A DNA stretch of 56,874 bases from an uncultured Sutterella sp. GTDB lineage: Bacteria; Pseudomonadota; Gammaproteobacteria; Burkholderiales; Burkholderiaceae_F. The notes below the pieces were generated by a model. That model was given only the letters and a program-made list of their open reading frames with translations. It ran no database searches and was not told where the DNA came from. The position numbers and the translations under genes are program-made. The DNA is taken from assembly GCA_900770335.1 (NCBI GenBank), contig CAAGKD010000037.1, forward strand, positions 1-56,874. Reading direction: 5' to 3'. Shown here piece after piece: positions 7,210 through 14,897 of the stretch; positions within the stretch are counted from its first letter, which is position 1; each line of letters begins with the position of its first letter.

Positions 7210-8742
7210 ATGCCACTCCAAACTTCATCGGTTTCGGTCGACGCCATGTCGGGCGGCACCAAGATCTGGGCCTTCATCCTGGGACCCGTCCTGGCGATCG
7301 CGCTCTACTGTCTTCTGCCGGACACCTTCACCTCCGCAAGCGGTGAACTCGTTCAGTTTGGACACCCCGGCAAAGCCTGCGCGGCGGTGACGATTCTCAT
7401 GGCCACCTGGTGGCTCACGGAAGCGTTGCCGATCGCCGTGACGGCGATGCTGCCGATCATCCTCTATCCGCTGCTCGGCGTCACCTCTCCGGCGAACACC
7501 CTGCGGCACTACGCCTCCGGGACGATCTTCCTCTTCCTCGGCGGCTTCCTGATCGCGGCGGCCATCCACCGCTGGCATCTGGACCGGCGCATCGCGCTCC
7601 TCACCATGTCCGTCTTCGGCACGAAGCCCTCGCAGATCGTGCTCGGCCTGATGGTTGCGACGGCCTTCCTCTCGGCCTGGGTCTCCAACTCCGCCACCGC
7701 GGCGATGATGGTTCCGATCGCCATCGCCGTCATGGGCGTCGTGCGCTCCGCGCAGAACTCGGTCGAGCCCACGCAGGACGAGAAGAACTTCTCGATCTGC
7801 GTGCTGATCGCCATCGCCTACTCCGCCTCGATCGGCGGCCTCGCGACGCTCGTGGGCTCGCCCCCGAACGGCATCTTCGCGCGCTTCGTCGAGGACACCT
7901 ACCACGTGTCCGTGTCCTTCACCGCGTGGATGAAGGTGGCCCTGCCGGTCGCGCTCATCGTGCTGCCGAGCGCGTACATTCTCCTCACGCGCGTGCTCTT
8001 CCCGATCCGCCTGCCCGGCATTCCCGGCGGCAAGACCTGGATCAAGGGCGAGCTCGAGAAGCTCGGGCCCCTCTCGCGCGGCGAGCGGACCGTTCTCGTG
8101 ATCTTCGTGCTCGCGGCCGCGTGCTGGATGTTCGGACCGCTTCTGCGCGGCATCGAGATCGACGGCGTACGCCCCCTCAAGCCTCTCTCCGACGAGGTGA
8201 TCGCCATGGCCGCGGGCGTGCTGCTCTTCATCATCCCGGTCGACACCAAGCGCGGCATCCATGCGCTCGACTGGAACAGCGCCAAGGACGTCGTCGCTTG
8301 GGACGTGCTCCTGCTCTTCGGCGGCGGCCTCTCCATGGCCGCGGCCATCCAGACGACGGGCGTCGCGGCGCTCATCGGCGCGCAGGCCGCCGCCCTGCAG
8401 GGACTCGACGAGTTCTTCTACCTCTGCGGCGTCGCCTTCGGCACGAGCTGGACTTCAGAGGTCACCTCCAACACGGCCCTCGCCGCGACGATGATGCCGA
8501 TCGTCGCAGCCGCGTCCGAGTCGCTGCACTTCAACCCTGAGGCGCCGCTCTTCGCGATGACGATCTCCGCGTCCTTCGCCTTCATGATGCCGGTGGGCAC
8601 GCCCCCGAACGCCATCGTGTTCGGCACGGGGCGCCTGAAGATCCGCGACATGGTGAAGGCCGGCATCGGACTCTCGCTCATCGGCAACTCGGTGTGCGTG
8701 CTCTGCAGCTACTTCCTCGGCCGCGGGCTCATCCCGATGTGA
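7210..8742 (+). CDS. SLC13/DASS family sodium-coupled anion (dicarboxylate/citrate/sulfate) symporter
   Basis: A 510-residue polytopic membrane protein with the two inverted-repeat hallmarks of the DASS family: SNSATAAMMVPIAIAVMG (about residues 158-175) and TSNTALAATMMPI (about 418-430). Each SNT motif forms a sodium site and contacts the anion carboxylate. Proline loops VGSPPNG and VGTPPNAIVFG follow the repeats. About 11-13 hydrophobic helices are visible. The likely substrates are C4-dicarboxylates, citrate or related anions; the sequence alone does not decide. The start is supported by AAAAGGAG 9 nt upstream. It stands alone, between a long gap and its own terminator. Confidence 0.9.
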   Translation: MPLQTSSVSVDAMSGGTKIWAFILGPVLAIALYCLLPDTFTSASGELVQFGHPGKACAAVTILMATWWLTEALPIAVTAMLPIILYPLLGVTSPANTLRHYASGTIFLFLGGFLIAAAIHRWHLDRRIALLTMSVFGTKPSQIVLGLMVATAFLSAWVSNSATAAMMVPIAIAVMGVVRSAQNSVEPTQDEKNFSICVLIAIAYSASIGGLATLVGSPPNGIFARFVEDTYHVSVSFTAWMKVALPVALIVLPSAYILLTRVLFPIRLPGIPGGKTWIKGELEKLGPLSRGERTVLVIFVLAAACWMFGPLLRGIEIDGVRPLKPLSDEVIAMAAGVLLFIIPVDTKRGIHALDWNSAKDVVAWDVLLLFGGGLSMAAAIQTTGVAALIGAQAAALQGLDEFFYLCGVAFGTSWTSEVTSNTALAATMMPIVAAASESLHFNPEAPLFAMTISASFAFMMPVGTPPNAIVFGTGRLKIRDMVKAGIGLSLIGNSVCVLCSYFLGRGLIPM

Positions 8743-8786
8743 TGACCAACTGTAAGTAGTCCCGCCGGGGCTCCCCGTCCGGCATG

Positions 8787-8819
8787 AAGGCCGGTCCGGC
8801 GCAGCGCCGGGCCGGCCTT
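8787..8819 (+). terminator. Terminator of the SLC13 carrier gene
   Basis: AAGGCCGGTCCGGCGC and GCCGGGCCGGCCTT pair almost fully around an AGC loop, starting 44 bp after the stop codon. It lacks a long T-tract, like several other hairpins in this window. Confidence 0.65.
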
Positions 8820-8851
8820 CGCGCATTCGGAGTGGCGCCCATCAAAGCATC

Positions 8852-8885
8852 AAAAAGCCGGGCCCGACGCAAAGGTCGGCCCGGC
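8852..8885 (-). terminator. Terminator of the DEAD-box helicase gene
   Basis: On the minus strand GCCGGGCCGAC-CTTTGC-GTCGGGCCCGGC is followed by TTTTT. It lies 24-57 bp after the helicase stop and back to back with the carrier terminator. Confidence 0.75.
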
Positions 8886-8908
8886 CCGAAAGGCTCAGAT
8901 CCGGACGA

Positions 8909-10345
8909 TCAGCGGCTTCGCCCGCCCCCGAGGAGCGCGGCCACCGGACGACGCTTCTCATGGCGCTCGAGGTACATCGGCTCGGCCTTCCCCGAGCTCT
9001 CGTCCGAGGGACGCTCGATGTAGGGCATGTCGAAGATCGGATCGTGATGGCGCTGCGAGGGCGGCACGTAGCTTCTCGCGCGCTCGCGGGCGACGCGCTC
9101 GTCCTCGGGCGTGTCGACGCGCTCGGTCCACTGGCCCGGACGGTCGCCCCCGCGGCGCGCTCCGCCCGCGCCGCCCCGGCGATTGCGGGGCATGGGCGAG
9201 ACCGGGATCGCCTTGAAGGTCTGCTTCGTGAGCTCCTCGATCGCCTTCACGAGCCGGCCGTCCTCGGGCGTGGCGAGCATCGTCGCGACGCCCTTGGCGC
9301 CCGCGCGGCCCGTGCGGCCGATGCGGTGGACGTAGTCCTCGGCGCTGTAGGGGACGTCGTAGTTGATGACGCAGGGCAGCTCCTTGATGTCGAGGCCGCG
9401 CGCGGCGACGTCGGTGGCGACGAGCACATGGATGGCGCCCGAGCGGAAGCCGTCAAGGGCGACCTGGCGCTCCTCCTGGGTCTTGTCGCCGTGGATGGCG
9501 TCGGCGTTGATGCCGACGCGCTCGAGCGTGCGCGCGAGACGCCGGCAGGTGATCTTCGCGTTCACGAAGACGAGCACCTGCGTGAGAGGGCCGCCGTCGG
9601 GGCCGCGCGTCTTGAGCATGTCGATGAGGACGTCCGTCTTATCGCGGTCGCTCACGCTGAAGAGCTCCTGCGTGACGGTCTCGGCGGTCGAGTTCTCGCG
9701 GGCGACCTCGATCACGGTCGGGTTGTCCTTGAGGAAGTTCTTGGCGAGCTTCTTGATCTCGGGCGAGAACGTCGCCGAGAAGAGCAGGCTCTGCCGGTTC
9801 TCGGGCAGCAGCTGCAGGATGCGGGAGATGTCCGGCAGGAACCCCATGTCGAGCATGCGGTCCGCCTCGTCGAGAACGACGATCTCGACCTGCGAGAGGT
9901 TGACGGCCTTCTGCGTCACGTGGTCAAGCAGGCGCCCGGGCGTCGCCGTGAGGATCTCGACGCCGCGGCGCAGCATGTCCGCCTGCGGACGGATGTCGAC
10001 GCCGCCGTAGACGACGCCCGCGCGCAGCGGCGTGTCGCTCGCGTAGGAGACGAGGTTCGCCGAGACCTGGTCGGCGAGCTCGCGCGTCGGCGTGAGCACG
10101 AGCGCGCGCACCGGATGGCGGGCGGGCGACATGGAGGTGTTCGCCTTCGGCAGGATGCGCGCGATGAGCGGCAGTCCGAAGCCGGCGGTCTTGCCGGTGC
10201 CCGTCTGGGCAGCGCCCATCACGTCACCGCCCTTGAGGACCACCGGGATGGCCTGCACCTGGATGGGCGTGGGCGACGTGTAGCCCATGCGAGCGATGGC
10301 GGAGAGAATGCGCGGGTCGAGACCGAACTGATCGAAGGAGGACAT
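8909..10345 (-). CDS. DEAD-box ATP-dependent RNA helicase (RhlE-like)
   Basis: A 478-residue helicase with every core motif visible: Q-motif region FDQFGLDPRILSAIARMGYTSPTPIQ, Walker A AQTGTGKT, motif Ia PTRELADQ, TPGRLLD, DEAD box VLDEADRMLDMGF, motif III SATFS, and motifs V and VI in ATDVAARGLDIKELP and YVHRIGRTGRAG. It ends in a basic Arg/Gly/Pro tail of about 100 residues, as in RhlE proteins that bind rRNA during ribosome assembly or mRNA turnover. No clear Shine-Dalgarno precedes the ATG at 10345. The subfamily (RhlE rather than DbpA or SrmB) is inferred from length and tail. Confidence 0.9.
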   Translation of the reverse strand: MSSFDQFGLDPRILSAIARMGYTSPTPIQVQAIPVVLKGGDVMGAAQTGTGKTAGFGLPLIARILPKANTSMSPARHPVRALVLTPTRELADQVSANLVSYASDTPLRAGVVYGGVDIRPQADMLRRGVEILTATPGRLLDHVTQKAVNLSQVEIVVLDEADRMLDMGFLPDISRILQLLPENRQSLLFSATFSPEIKKLAKNFLKDNPTVIEVARENSTAETVTQELFSVSDRDKTDVLIDMLKTRGPDGGPLTQVLVFVNAKITCRRLARTLERVGINADAIHGDKTQEERQVALDGFRSGAIHVLVATDVAARGLDIKELPCVINYDVPYSAEDYVHRIGRTGRAGAKGVATMLATPEDGRLVKAIEELTKQTFKAIPVSPMPRNRRGGAGGARRGGDRPGQWTERVDTPEDERVARERARSYVPPSQRHHDPIFDMPYIERPSDESSGKAEPMYLERHEKRRPVAALLGGGRSR

Positions 10346-10493
10346 CCGAATGAATTGGAAAGTGAGACGGGGAGCCTGCGCTCCGGCGCGGAGCCGGAGG
10401 CGAAGGGGCGCGGACGGGCGTCCGGGCTCCTTTGGGAAACCGGCCGCGTTGCGCGGCGCGTCTCCCGTCGGGGAAGCGTGAGCGAGGGCTGCG

Positions 10494-10570
10494 TGGTGGG
10501 CCCGCTGGGACTTGAACCCAGGGTAGCCGGATTATGAGTCCGGTGCCTTGACCAGCTTGGCTACAGGCCC
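10494..10570 (-). tRNA. tRNA with CAU anticodon (elongator Met, or Ile2 if lysidinylated)
   Basis: The minus strand folds as a full cloverleaf: acceptor GGGCCTG/CGGGCCC (one T-G wobble), D arm AGCC...GGC, anticodon stem CCGGA/TCCGG with loop CTCATAA, 5-nt variable loop CTACC, T arm CTGGG-TTCAAGT-CCCAG, discriminator A and encoded CCA. The anticodon is CAU. Acceptor pairs C4-G69 and C5-G68, which TilS reads in tRNA-Ile2, are present here, while elongator tRNA-Met usually differs. The identity therefore needs the other CAU tRNAs of the genome. It is not an initiator, because base 1 pairs normally and the three G-C pairs of the anticodon stem are missing. Confidence 0.93.
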
Positions 10571-10595
10571 GACCCTCTTCTTTCGAAAGACGACG

Positions 10596-10624
10596 ATTGT
10601 ACCCGAGAATGCCCGATCGCCGAA
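10596..10624 (-). promoter_or_regulatory. Promoter of the tRNA gene
   Basis: On the minus strand a -10 hexamer TACAAT (10596-10601) sits 17 nt from a weak -35 TTCGGC (10619-10624). Transcription would start about 18 nt before the mature tRNA. Confidence 0.45.
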
Positions 10625-10648
10625 GCCGCCGGACGGACTCGAAGAGCG

Positions 10649-10701
10649 AAAGGGCCGCGGGCGCCGCCCGCCCTGGCGACGGACGATTCCCGCGGCCCTT
10701 T
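10649..10701 (-). terminator. Terminator of the threonine aldolase gene
   Basis: A 13-bp perfect stem AAAGGGCCGCGGG...CCCGCGGCCCTTT lies 45 bp beyond the aldolase stop, with a 27-nt loop. It separates the aldolase from the tRNA promoter. Confidence 0.65.
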
Positions 10702-10745
10702 CCAGCCCCTGCCGCTCATCCGGATTAGAACCGGACGATCGAGCC

Positions 10746-11774
10746 TCAGAGGAGCTCAAGGAGCGCGTCGACATCCTTCGGGTCCGTCGACCAGGAGGTG
10801 GCGATGCGCCAGACTGCGTGCGCGTCGTCCGTGCGCTCCCAGAAGCTCATCGCCACGCTCTCGGAGAGCTTCGCCGACTCGGCGTCCGTGAGGCGCACGA
10901 AGACCTGGTTCGTGCGGCCGCCGAAGAGCACCTCGTAGCCGCGCTCGGCGAGGCGCGCGCGGATGCGGTCGGCCTCGCGGTTGGCGTGCCGCGCGATCTC
11001 CAGGCCGAGCCCGTCCGTGAGCAGGGCGTCAAACTGCGCGCCGAGCACCTTGCTCTTGGCGAACATCGCGCCCAGCTGCTTGGTGAGCGTGTAGAAGTGC
11101 GGAATCAGGCCCGGCCGGGGGAAGACCACCGCCTCGCCGAAGAGCAGGCCGCACTTCGTGCCGCCGATGTAGAAGGCGTCCGCAAGGCGCGCGACATCGG
11201 CGAGCGTGACGTCGCAGTCCTCGGCCGCAAGGCCGTAGAAGATCCTCGCGCCGTCCAGATAAAGCTTCACGCCGTGGCGGTGCGCCGCCTCTGAAATCGC
11301 CTCGAGCTCGGCGAGCGTGTAGTTCGTGCCGTATTCGGTCGCGAGCGTCACGAAGACGACGCCGGGCTCGACCATGTGCTCGCGGTTGCCGTCGCCCTTC
11401 CAGAGGAGAATCTCGCGCTCGACGGTCGCGGCGTCGAGCTTGCCGTCGCGGCTCTCGACCGTCATCACCTTGTGCCCGCCCGCCTCGATGGCGCCCGCCT
11501 CATGGATGCTGATGTGCCCGGACTTCGAGGCGATCACGCCCTCCCAGGGGCGCAGGAGCGTCGTGAGCACGACCATGTTGGTCTGCGTGCCGCCGCCGAG
11601 GTAGTGCACCTCCGCCTCGGGCGCCTCGCACAGGGTCCGGATGCGCTGCGTCGCCGCGTCGCAGAAGACGTCGCCCGCGCCGTAGCAGCCGGTCTTCACG
11701 AAGTTCGCGCGCGCGATCGCCTCGAGCACCTTCGGGTGCGCGCCGTCAAGGTAGTCACAGGAGAAATTGAGCAT
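10746..11774 (-). CDS. Low-specificity L-threonine aldolase family PLP enzyme
   Basis: A 342-residue fold-type I PLP enzyme of the beta-eliminating lyase/threonine aldolase family. Visible signatures are the N-terminal NFSCDYLDGAHPKVLEAI, the GGGTQTN PLP-phosphate loop, SGHISIHEAGAIE, the LDGARIFYGLA Asp/Arg motif, and the Schiff-base lysine in YIGGTKCG (about residue 204). The family cleaves L-threonine or L-allo-threonine to glycine and acetaldehyde; some members act on phenylserine or other beta-hydroxy amino acids. It is transcribed divergently from a LysR-type regulator 167 bp away, with a dyad LTTR site between them, so it is probably the target of that regulator. Its natural substrate is not fixed by the sequence. 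Confidence 0.85.
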   Translation of the reverse strand: MLNFSCDYLDGAHPKVLEAIARANFVKTGCYGAGDVFCDAATQRIRTLCEAPEAEVHYLGGGTQTNMVVLTTLLRPWEGVIASKSGHISIHEAGAIEAGGHKVMTVESRDGKLDAATVEREILLWKGDGNREHMVEPGVVFVTLATEYGTNYTLAELEAISEAAHRHGVKLYLDGARIFYGLAAEDCDVTLADVARLADAFYIGGTKCGLLFGEAVVFPRPGLIPHFYTLTKQLGAMFAKSKVLGAQFDALLTDGLGLEIARHANREADRIRARLAERGYEVLFGGRTNQVFVRLTDAESAKLSESVAMSFWERTDDAHAVWRIATSWSTDPKDVDALLELL

Positions 11775-11891
11775 TCCGAATGCCTCTGGGAATGGATGGA
11801 AGTCGAAGAGAAGCCGATGCGGGAAATCCCGGATTCGACCGGACTCTCCGCGTTGAAGAAAGTGACTATAACACCCATGAAAAATAACGAA

Positions 11892-11908
11892 TGTGACTCA
11901 AATTCACA
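11892..11908. promoter_or_regulatory. LysR-type (T-N11-A) operator between threonine aldolase and lysR
   Basis: TGTGACTCAAATTCACA is a perfect 5-bp dyad with a 7-nt centre, and it contains the T-N11-A core expected for an LTTR recognition site. It lies 34 bp before the lysR start and 118 bp before the aldolase start. A TATAGT hexamer for the aldolase promoter lies further toward that gene, with a poor -35, as is usual for activator-dependent promoters. Confidence 0.5.
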
Positions 11909-11941
11909 GCTGAGATTCCCGCGGCCTGGAGGTCCGTCCGC

Positions 11942-12850
11942 ATGAACCTTGAGAAAGTCGAGTATCTCCTCACGGCCATCGAGGCGGGCAGCTTCTCGCT
12001 TGCCGCCGAACGGCTCGGCATGACGCAGTCGGGCCTCAACCGCCAGATCTCCTCGCTCGAGGGCGAGCTCGGAATGACGCTTCTGCTGCGCGGGCGGCGC
12101 GGCGTGGTTCCCGCCCGAGGCACCGAGCCCGTCATAGCGCGCCTGAGGGACCTCCTCGCCGCGCAAAAGCGCGTGCGCGAGGAGATCGCCGCCGTGAAGG
12201 GCGTCCTCACGGGATCGCTTGCGATCGGCTCGTACTTCAGCATCTCCACGAGCCTTCTGCCGGTCATTCTCAAGAAGTTCTCCGACGTCCACCCCGCGAT
12301 CGCGCTCTCAACGGTCGAGGGATCGGACACGGACCTCATCGCGCGGCTGCGCGACGGCACGCTCGACTGCGCCTTTATCTCGAAGCACTCCTACGACGGA
12401 GACTTCTTCGAGCTCATGGAGACGGAGTTCGTGGCGTGGCTCCCCGCGGACCATCCGCTCGCGAAAAAGAGCGCCGTGACGGTCGACGAGATCACCCGCG
12501 AGCCCTTCATCTACCCGCGCGTTCACCACAACACGGACATCGACGACTTCTTTGCGCGGCACCGCGCGACGCCGCGCACGCACCTCATCACGAACGACCC
12601 CTACAGCGCCTGGGCGATGGTGAACGCCGGCCTCGGCGTCTCGGTCAACAACCGCCTGCAGGGCATCAACCTCACGGGCGACGTCGTCGAGCGGCCGTTC
12701 CTCCCGCAGGAGTGCGTGACGCTCGGAATCGCCCTCCCGTCGCTCGAGACGGCCTCGCCTGCGCTCATGCGGCTCGTGTCGATGTCGCGGCGCCTTGCCG
12801 GCGAGCTCATGCGCGGGCCCTTCGCCGCGGCGCTGCCCGCCAAGGTGTGA
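11942..12850 (+). CDS. LysR-family transcriptional regulator
   Basis: A 302-residue LTTR. The N-terminal winged helix-turn-helix is clear: MNLEKVEYLLTAIEAGSFSLAAERLGMTQSGLNRQISSLEGELG (here split: residues 1-18 helix, 19-44 HTH), then RGRRGVVPARGTE. The effector domain starts near residue 90 (LTGSLAIGSYFSIS) with the two Rossmann-like lobes of the PBP2 fold. It is divergent from the threonine aldolase gene and has an LTTR-type dyad just upstream, so autoregulation and control of the aldolase are likely. The inducer is unknown. The start is preceded by CCTGGAGG about 9 nt upstream. Confidence 0.9.
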   Translation: MNLEKVEYLLTAIEAGSFSLAAERLGMTQSGLNRQISSLEGELGMTLLLRGRRGVVPARGTEPVIARLRDLLAAQKRVREEIAAVKGVLTGSLAIGSYFSISTSLLPVILKKFSDVHPAIALSTVEGSDTDLIARLRDGTLDCAFISKHSYDGDFFELMETEFVAWLPADHPLAKKSAVTVDEITREPFIYPRVHHNTDIDDFFARHRATPRTHLITNDPYSAWAMVNAGLGVSVNNRLQGINLTGDVVERPFLPQECVTLGIALPSLETASPALMRLVSMSRRLAGELMRGPFAAALPAKV

Positions 12851-12932
12851 GGCGCGCAAAAGCGAAGGGCTCCGCCCGGAGAAGATCCCGAAGCGGAGCT
12901 CTGCGGCGGCGGGCCGGTCAGATCAGACCAGA

Positions 12933-13634
12933 TCAGACGGCCTTGCCGGAGCGATGCGCGAGCCAGGCGAGCACGACCTCGGAGGAGGTCTTCGCGGCCT
13001 CGCGCATGAAGACGGGGTAGTCCACGGTCGCGCGGCCGTCCGCCTCGTCGGAGATCACGCGGATGACGACGTAGGGCACGCCGTTCACGAACGCGGCCTG
13101 GGCGATCGCGCCCGCCTCCATCTCGACGGCCTCGGCGCCGAAGGTCGAGACGATCCAGTCGCGGCGCGCCTGCGACGCGACGAACTGGTCGCCCGTGGCG
13201 ATGGTCCCCGTGCGGAACCGCACGCCCCGGGCGCGCAGGGCTTCGGAAAGTCCCTCGACGAGCTTCTCGCCGGCGGGAAAGCGCACGCGGTTGATGCCGG
13301 AGACGAGCCCGTAGTCGTCGCCCACCGCGGTCGTGTCCATGTCGTGCTGCACGCACTCCTTGGAGAGGATCACGTCGCCGATGTGCAGCTCCTCGGTGAG
13401 GGTGCCCGCGACGCCAGAGTTGACGAGCGCCGTGACGCCGTAGCGCAGGACCATCGTCTGAGCGCAGAGCGCGGCGAAGATCTTGCCGACGCCGCACCTG
13501 GCGAGCACGACCGGCTCGCCCTCAAGAGAGCCCGAGAGGAAGCCGATTCCGCTCACGGTCTCCTCGCGCTCGACGCGCATGTGCGCGCGCAGGGCCTCGA
13601 TCTCGGCCTCCATGGCGCAGATGATGCCGATCAT
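12933..13634 (-). CDS. mtnN: 5'-methylthioadenosine/S-adenosylhomocysteine nucleosidase
   Basis: MtnN (Pfs) hydrolyses S-adenosylhomocysteine to S-ribosylhomocysteine plus adenine, and methylthioadenosine to methylthioribose plus adenine. The 233-residue product shows the family start MIGIICAMEAEIEALRAHM, with the catalytic Glu near residue 12, then VLARCGVGKIFAALCAQTM, the VNSGVAGTL loop, the VEMEAGAIAQAAF segment with substrate-binding Met-Glu, and VIRVISDEADGRA with the general-acid Asp. I start it at 13634 because homologues begin at the MIGII strand; a longer frame to 13703 would run back into luxS. It is 5 nt downstream of luxS and shares its operon with a phosphoribosyltransferase, which fits recycling of the adenine it releases. 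Confidence 0.95.
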   Translation of the reverse strand: MIGIICAMEAEIEALRAHMRVEREETVSGIGFLSGSLEGEPVVLARCGVGKIFAALCAQTMVLRYGVTALVNSGVAGTLTEELHIGDVILSKECVQHDMDTTAVGDDYGLVSGINRVRFPAGEKLVEGLSEALRARGVRFRTGTIATGDQFVASQARRDWIVSTFGAEAVEMEAGAIAQAAFVNGVPYVVIRVISDEADGRATVDYPVFMREAAKTSSEVVLAWLAHRSGKAV

Positions 13635-13639
13635 AGGAT

Positions 13640-14098
13640 TCACTCCTTGTACTTGAAGTCGGGACGGGAATTCGCCTCGAGGACGTCGGGATAGCGGCGG
13701 CACTCGCGGTGCGCCGCCTCGATGTCAAGGCACCGGTAGTTGCCGCATTCGGCGGCGGAGGCGCCGAAGACGGGCTCCTCGTGGGCGAGGGTCCTTCTCA
13801 GGCAGTCCTTGAGAACCTCTAGCACGCGCATGTTGTCGGCGTTGCGCACGAGCAGATAGAAGCCCGTCTGGCAGCCCATGGGGCCGAAGTAGATGACGTC
13901 CGGGGCGATCTTGGAGTTGCAGATGAGGGGCACGATCATATGCTCGATCGAGTGCATCGTGACCGCGTCCATGTAGTCGGCTTGCGCGTCCTCAGGTCGT
14001 AGGTCGTTATGTCGCCGTCGACGCGCGAGACATAGATGCCCGGCTCGAGCACGTCATGGTTGATGCGCAAGCTCTGGATTCTTTCCATCTTCGTGTTC
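13640..14098 (-). pseudogene. luxS: S-ribosylhomocysteine lyase, split by a frameshift
   Basis: LuxS converts S-ribosylhomocysteine to homocysteine and DPD, the AI-2 precursor. The N-terminal 37 residues (MERIQSLRINHDVLEPGIYV...TRKP) lie in one frame from an ATG at 14098 with AAGGA before it. The rest, DYMDAVTMHSIEHMIV onward to 13640, lies in another frame. The switch is at about 13978-13980, where the sequence reads AAGCCGAC; one additional G (AAG CCG GAC) would restore a LuxS of about 149 residues. All metal ligands are intact: HSIEH (His46 and His50 in the joined protein) and Cys115 in ECGNYR, as is the catalytic PMGCQTG cysteine (Cys73). A fresh inactivating deletion, a -1 slip or a sequence error are possible. 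The rest is well conserved, so any loss must be recent. Confidence 0.85.
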
Positions 14099-14103
14099 CT
14101 TCT

Positions 14104-14661
14104 TCAGTCCTCGACGGGAGCGCCCTCGGCCGTGAAGAGCGGCAGGGGCGCGAGGAAGCGGATGTCCGCGCGGCGCTGCGCGGCGCCCTCGGCGAGGACC
14201 GCGCAACGGCCCGCGACGAGGCCGCCCGCCTTGGCGACGAGGCTCTCGAGCGCCGCGAGGGACTGCCCCGTCGAGATCACGTCGTCCACGATGAGGATGC
14301 GCCTGCCGCGCATCAGGGCCGCATCCTGCTCCGTGAGGTAGAGCTTCTGCGCGCCGGCGGTCGTGATCGACCGCACGTCGGCCTCAAGGGCCTTGCCCAT
14401 GTAGAGCTTCATGCGCTTTCTCGCGACGAAGTAGCGCGCCGCGCCCGTCTGCCGGGCCATCTCATGGATGAGGGAGATGCCCTTCGCCTCAGCCGTGAGC
14501 AAATAGTCGAACTCGGGGGCGATGCGCAGGAGCGCCTCGGCGCAGCGAACCGTGAGCTCCTGGTCGCCGAGCATGATGAACGCGGCGATCTGCAGCTTGT
14601 CGGAGATGGGGAAGAGCTCGAGGTCGCGCCTGAGGCCGGCCACTTCGATCGTATGGAACAT
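14104..14661 (-). CDS. Adenine/xanthine-type phosphoribosyltransferase
   Basis: A 185-residue type I phosphoribosyltransferase. The PRPP-binding signature ILIVDDVISTGQSLAAL is at about residues 121-137. The N-terminal part (ISDKLQIAAFIMLGDQELTVRCAEAL) and the YLLTAEAKGISLIHEMARQTG segment with a KRMKLYMG loop resemble the Apt/Xpt group more than uracil or orotate enzymes. I start it at MFHTIEVAGL (14661); the frame is open far upstream but that part is antisense to rpoD. It is the first gene of a tight unit with luxS (5-nt gap) and mtnN. Adenine is the base MtnN releases, so adenine salvage to AMP is the most economical reading; xanthine or guanine specificity cannot be excluded. Confidence 0.82.
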   Translation of the reverse strand: MFHTIEVAGLRRDLELFPISDKLQIAAFIMLGDQELTVRCAEALLRIAPEFDYLLTAEAKGISLIHEMARQTGAARYFVARKRMKLYMGKALEADVRSITTAGAQKLYLTEQDAALMRGRRILIVDDVISTGQSLAALESLVAKAGGLVAGRCAVLAEGAAQRRADIRFLAPLPLFTAEGAPVED

Positions 14662-14800
14662 TGCGTGTCTCGCGCGGGGCGCCTGCGGCGGAGGGCCGCG
14701 GGAGGCGCCCCGGGTCATGGAATCGGAAGGCCGCGCCGGAAGGGGCCGCTCAGGGCCGGGCGGCGCGGAATGCGAGCGCCATTCTAGCCGCGCCGGACAT

Positions 14801-14863
14801 GCGAAGGCCCGCGGCCTCCGCAAGGGAATCGAATTTCCCTTCGGGAGACGCGCGGGCCTTCGC
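14801..14863 (-). terminator. Terminator after the downstream rpoD-type gene
   Basis: Outer arms GCGAAGGCCCGCG/CGCGGGCCTTCGC (13 bp) enclose an inner AAGGGAA/TTTCCCTT hairpin. It starts 35 bp beyond the stop at 14898. It has no T-tract and has the same CGAAGG/CCTTCG arm style as other hairpins in the window. Confidence 0.65.
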
Positions 14864-14897
14864 GGGATGCCGCGGCGCCTGAAGCGCTGCAAGCGAA

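Noticed and set aside
10494..10570. Amber suppressor tRNA to explain the in-frame TAGs
   Set aside because: The only tRNA in the window has anticodon CAU, which cannot read UAG.
11892..11908. CRP site
   Set aside because: The half-sites TGTGA and TCACA match, but the spacer is 7 nt, not 6. The neighbouring lysR gene and the T-N11-A fit make an LTTR site more likely.
12918..12937. Tandem 10-bp repeat CAGATCAGAC x2 at the end of mtnN
   Set aside because: Only two copies, overlapping the stop codon; probably a small local duplication without function.
14662..14800. SAH riboswitch upstream of the recycling operon
   Set aside because: I looked for the conserved SAH aptamer core and pseudoknot strands and did not find them.
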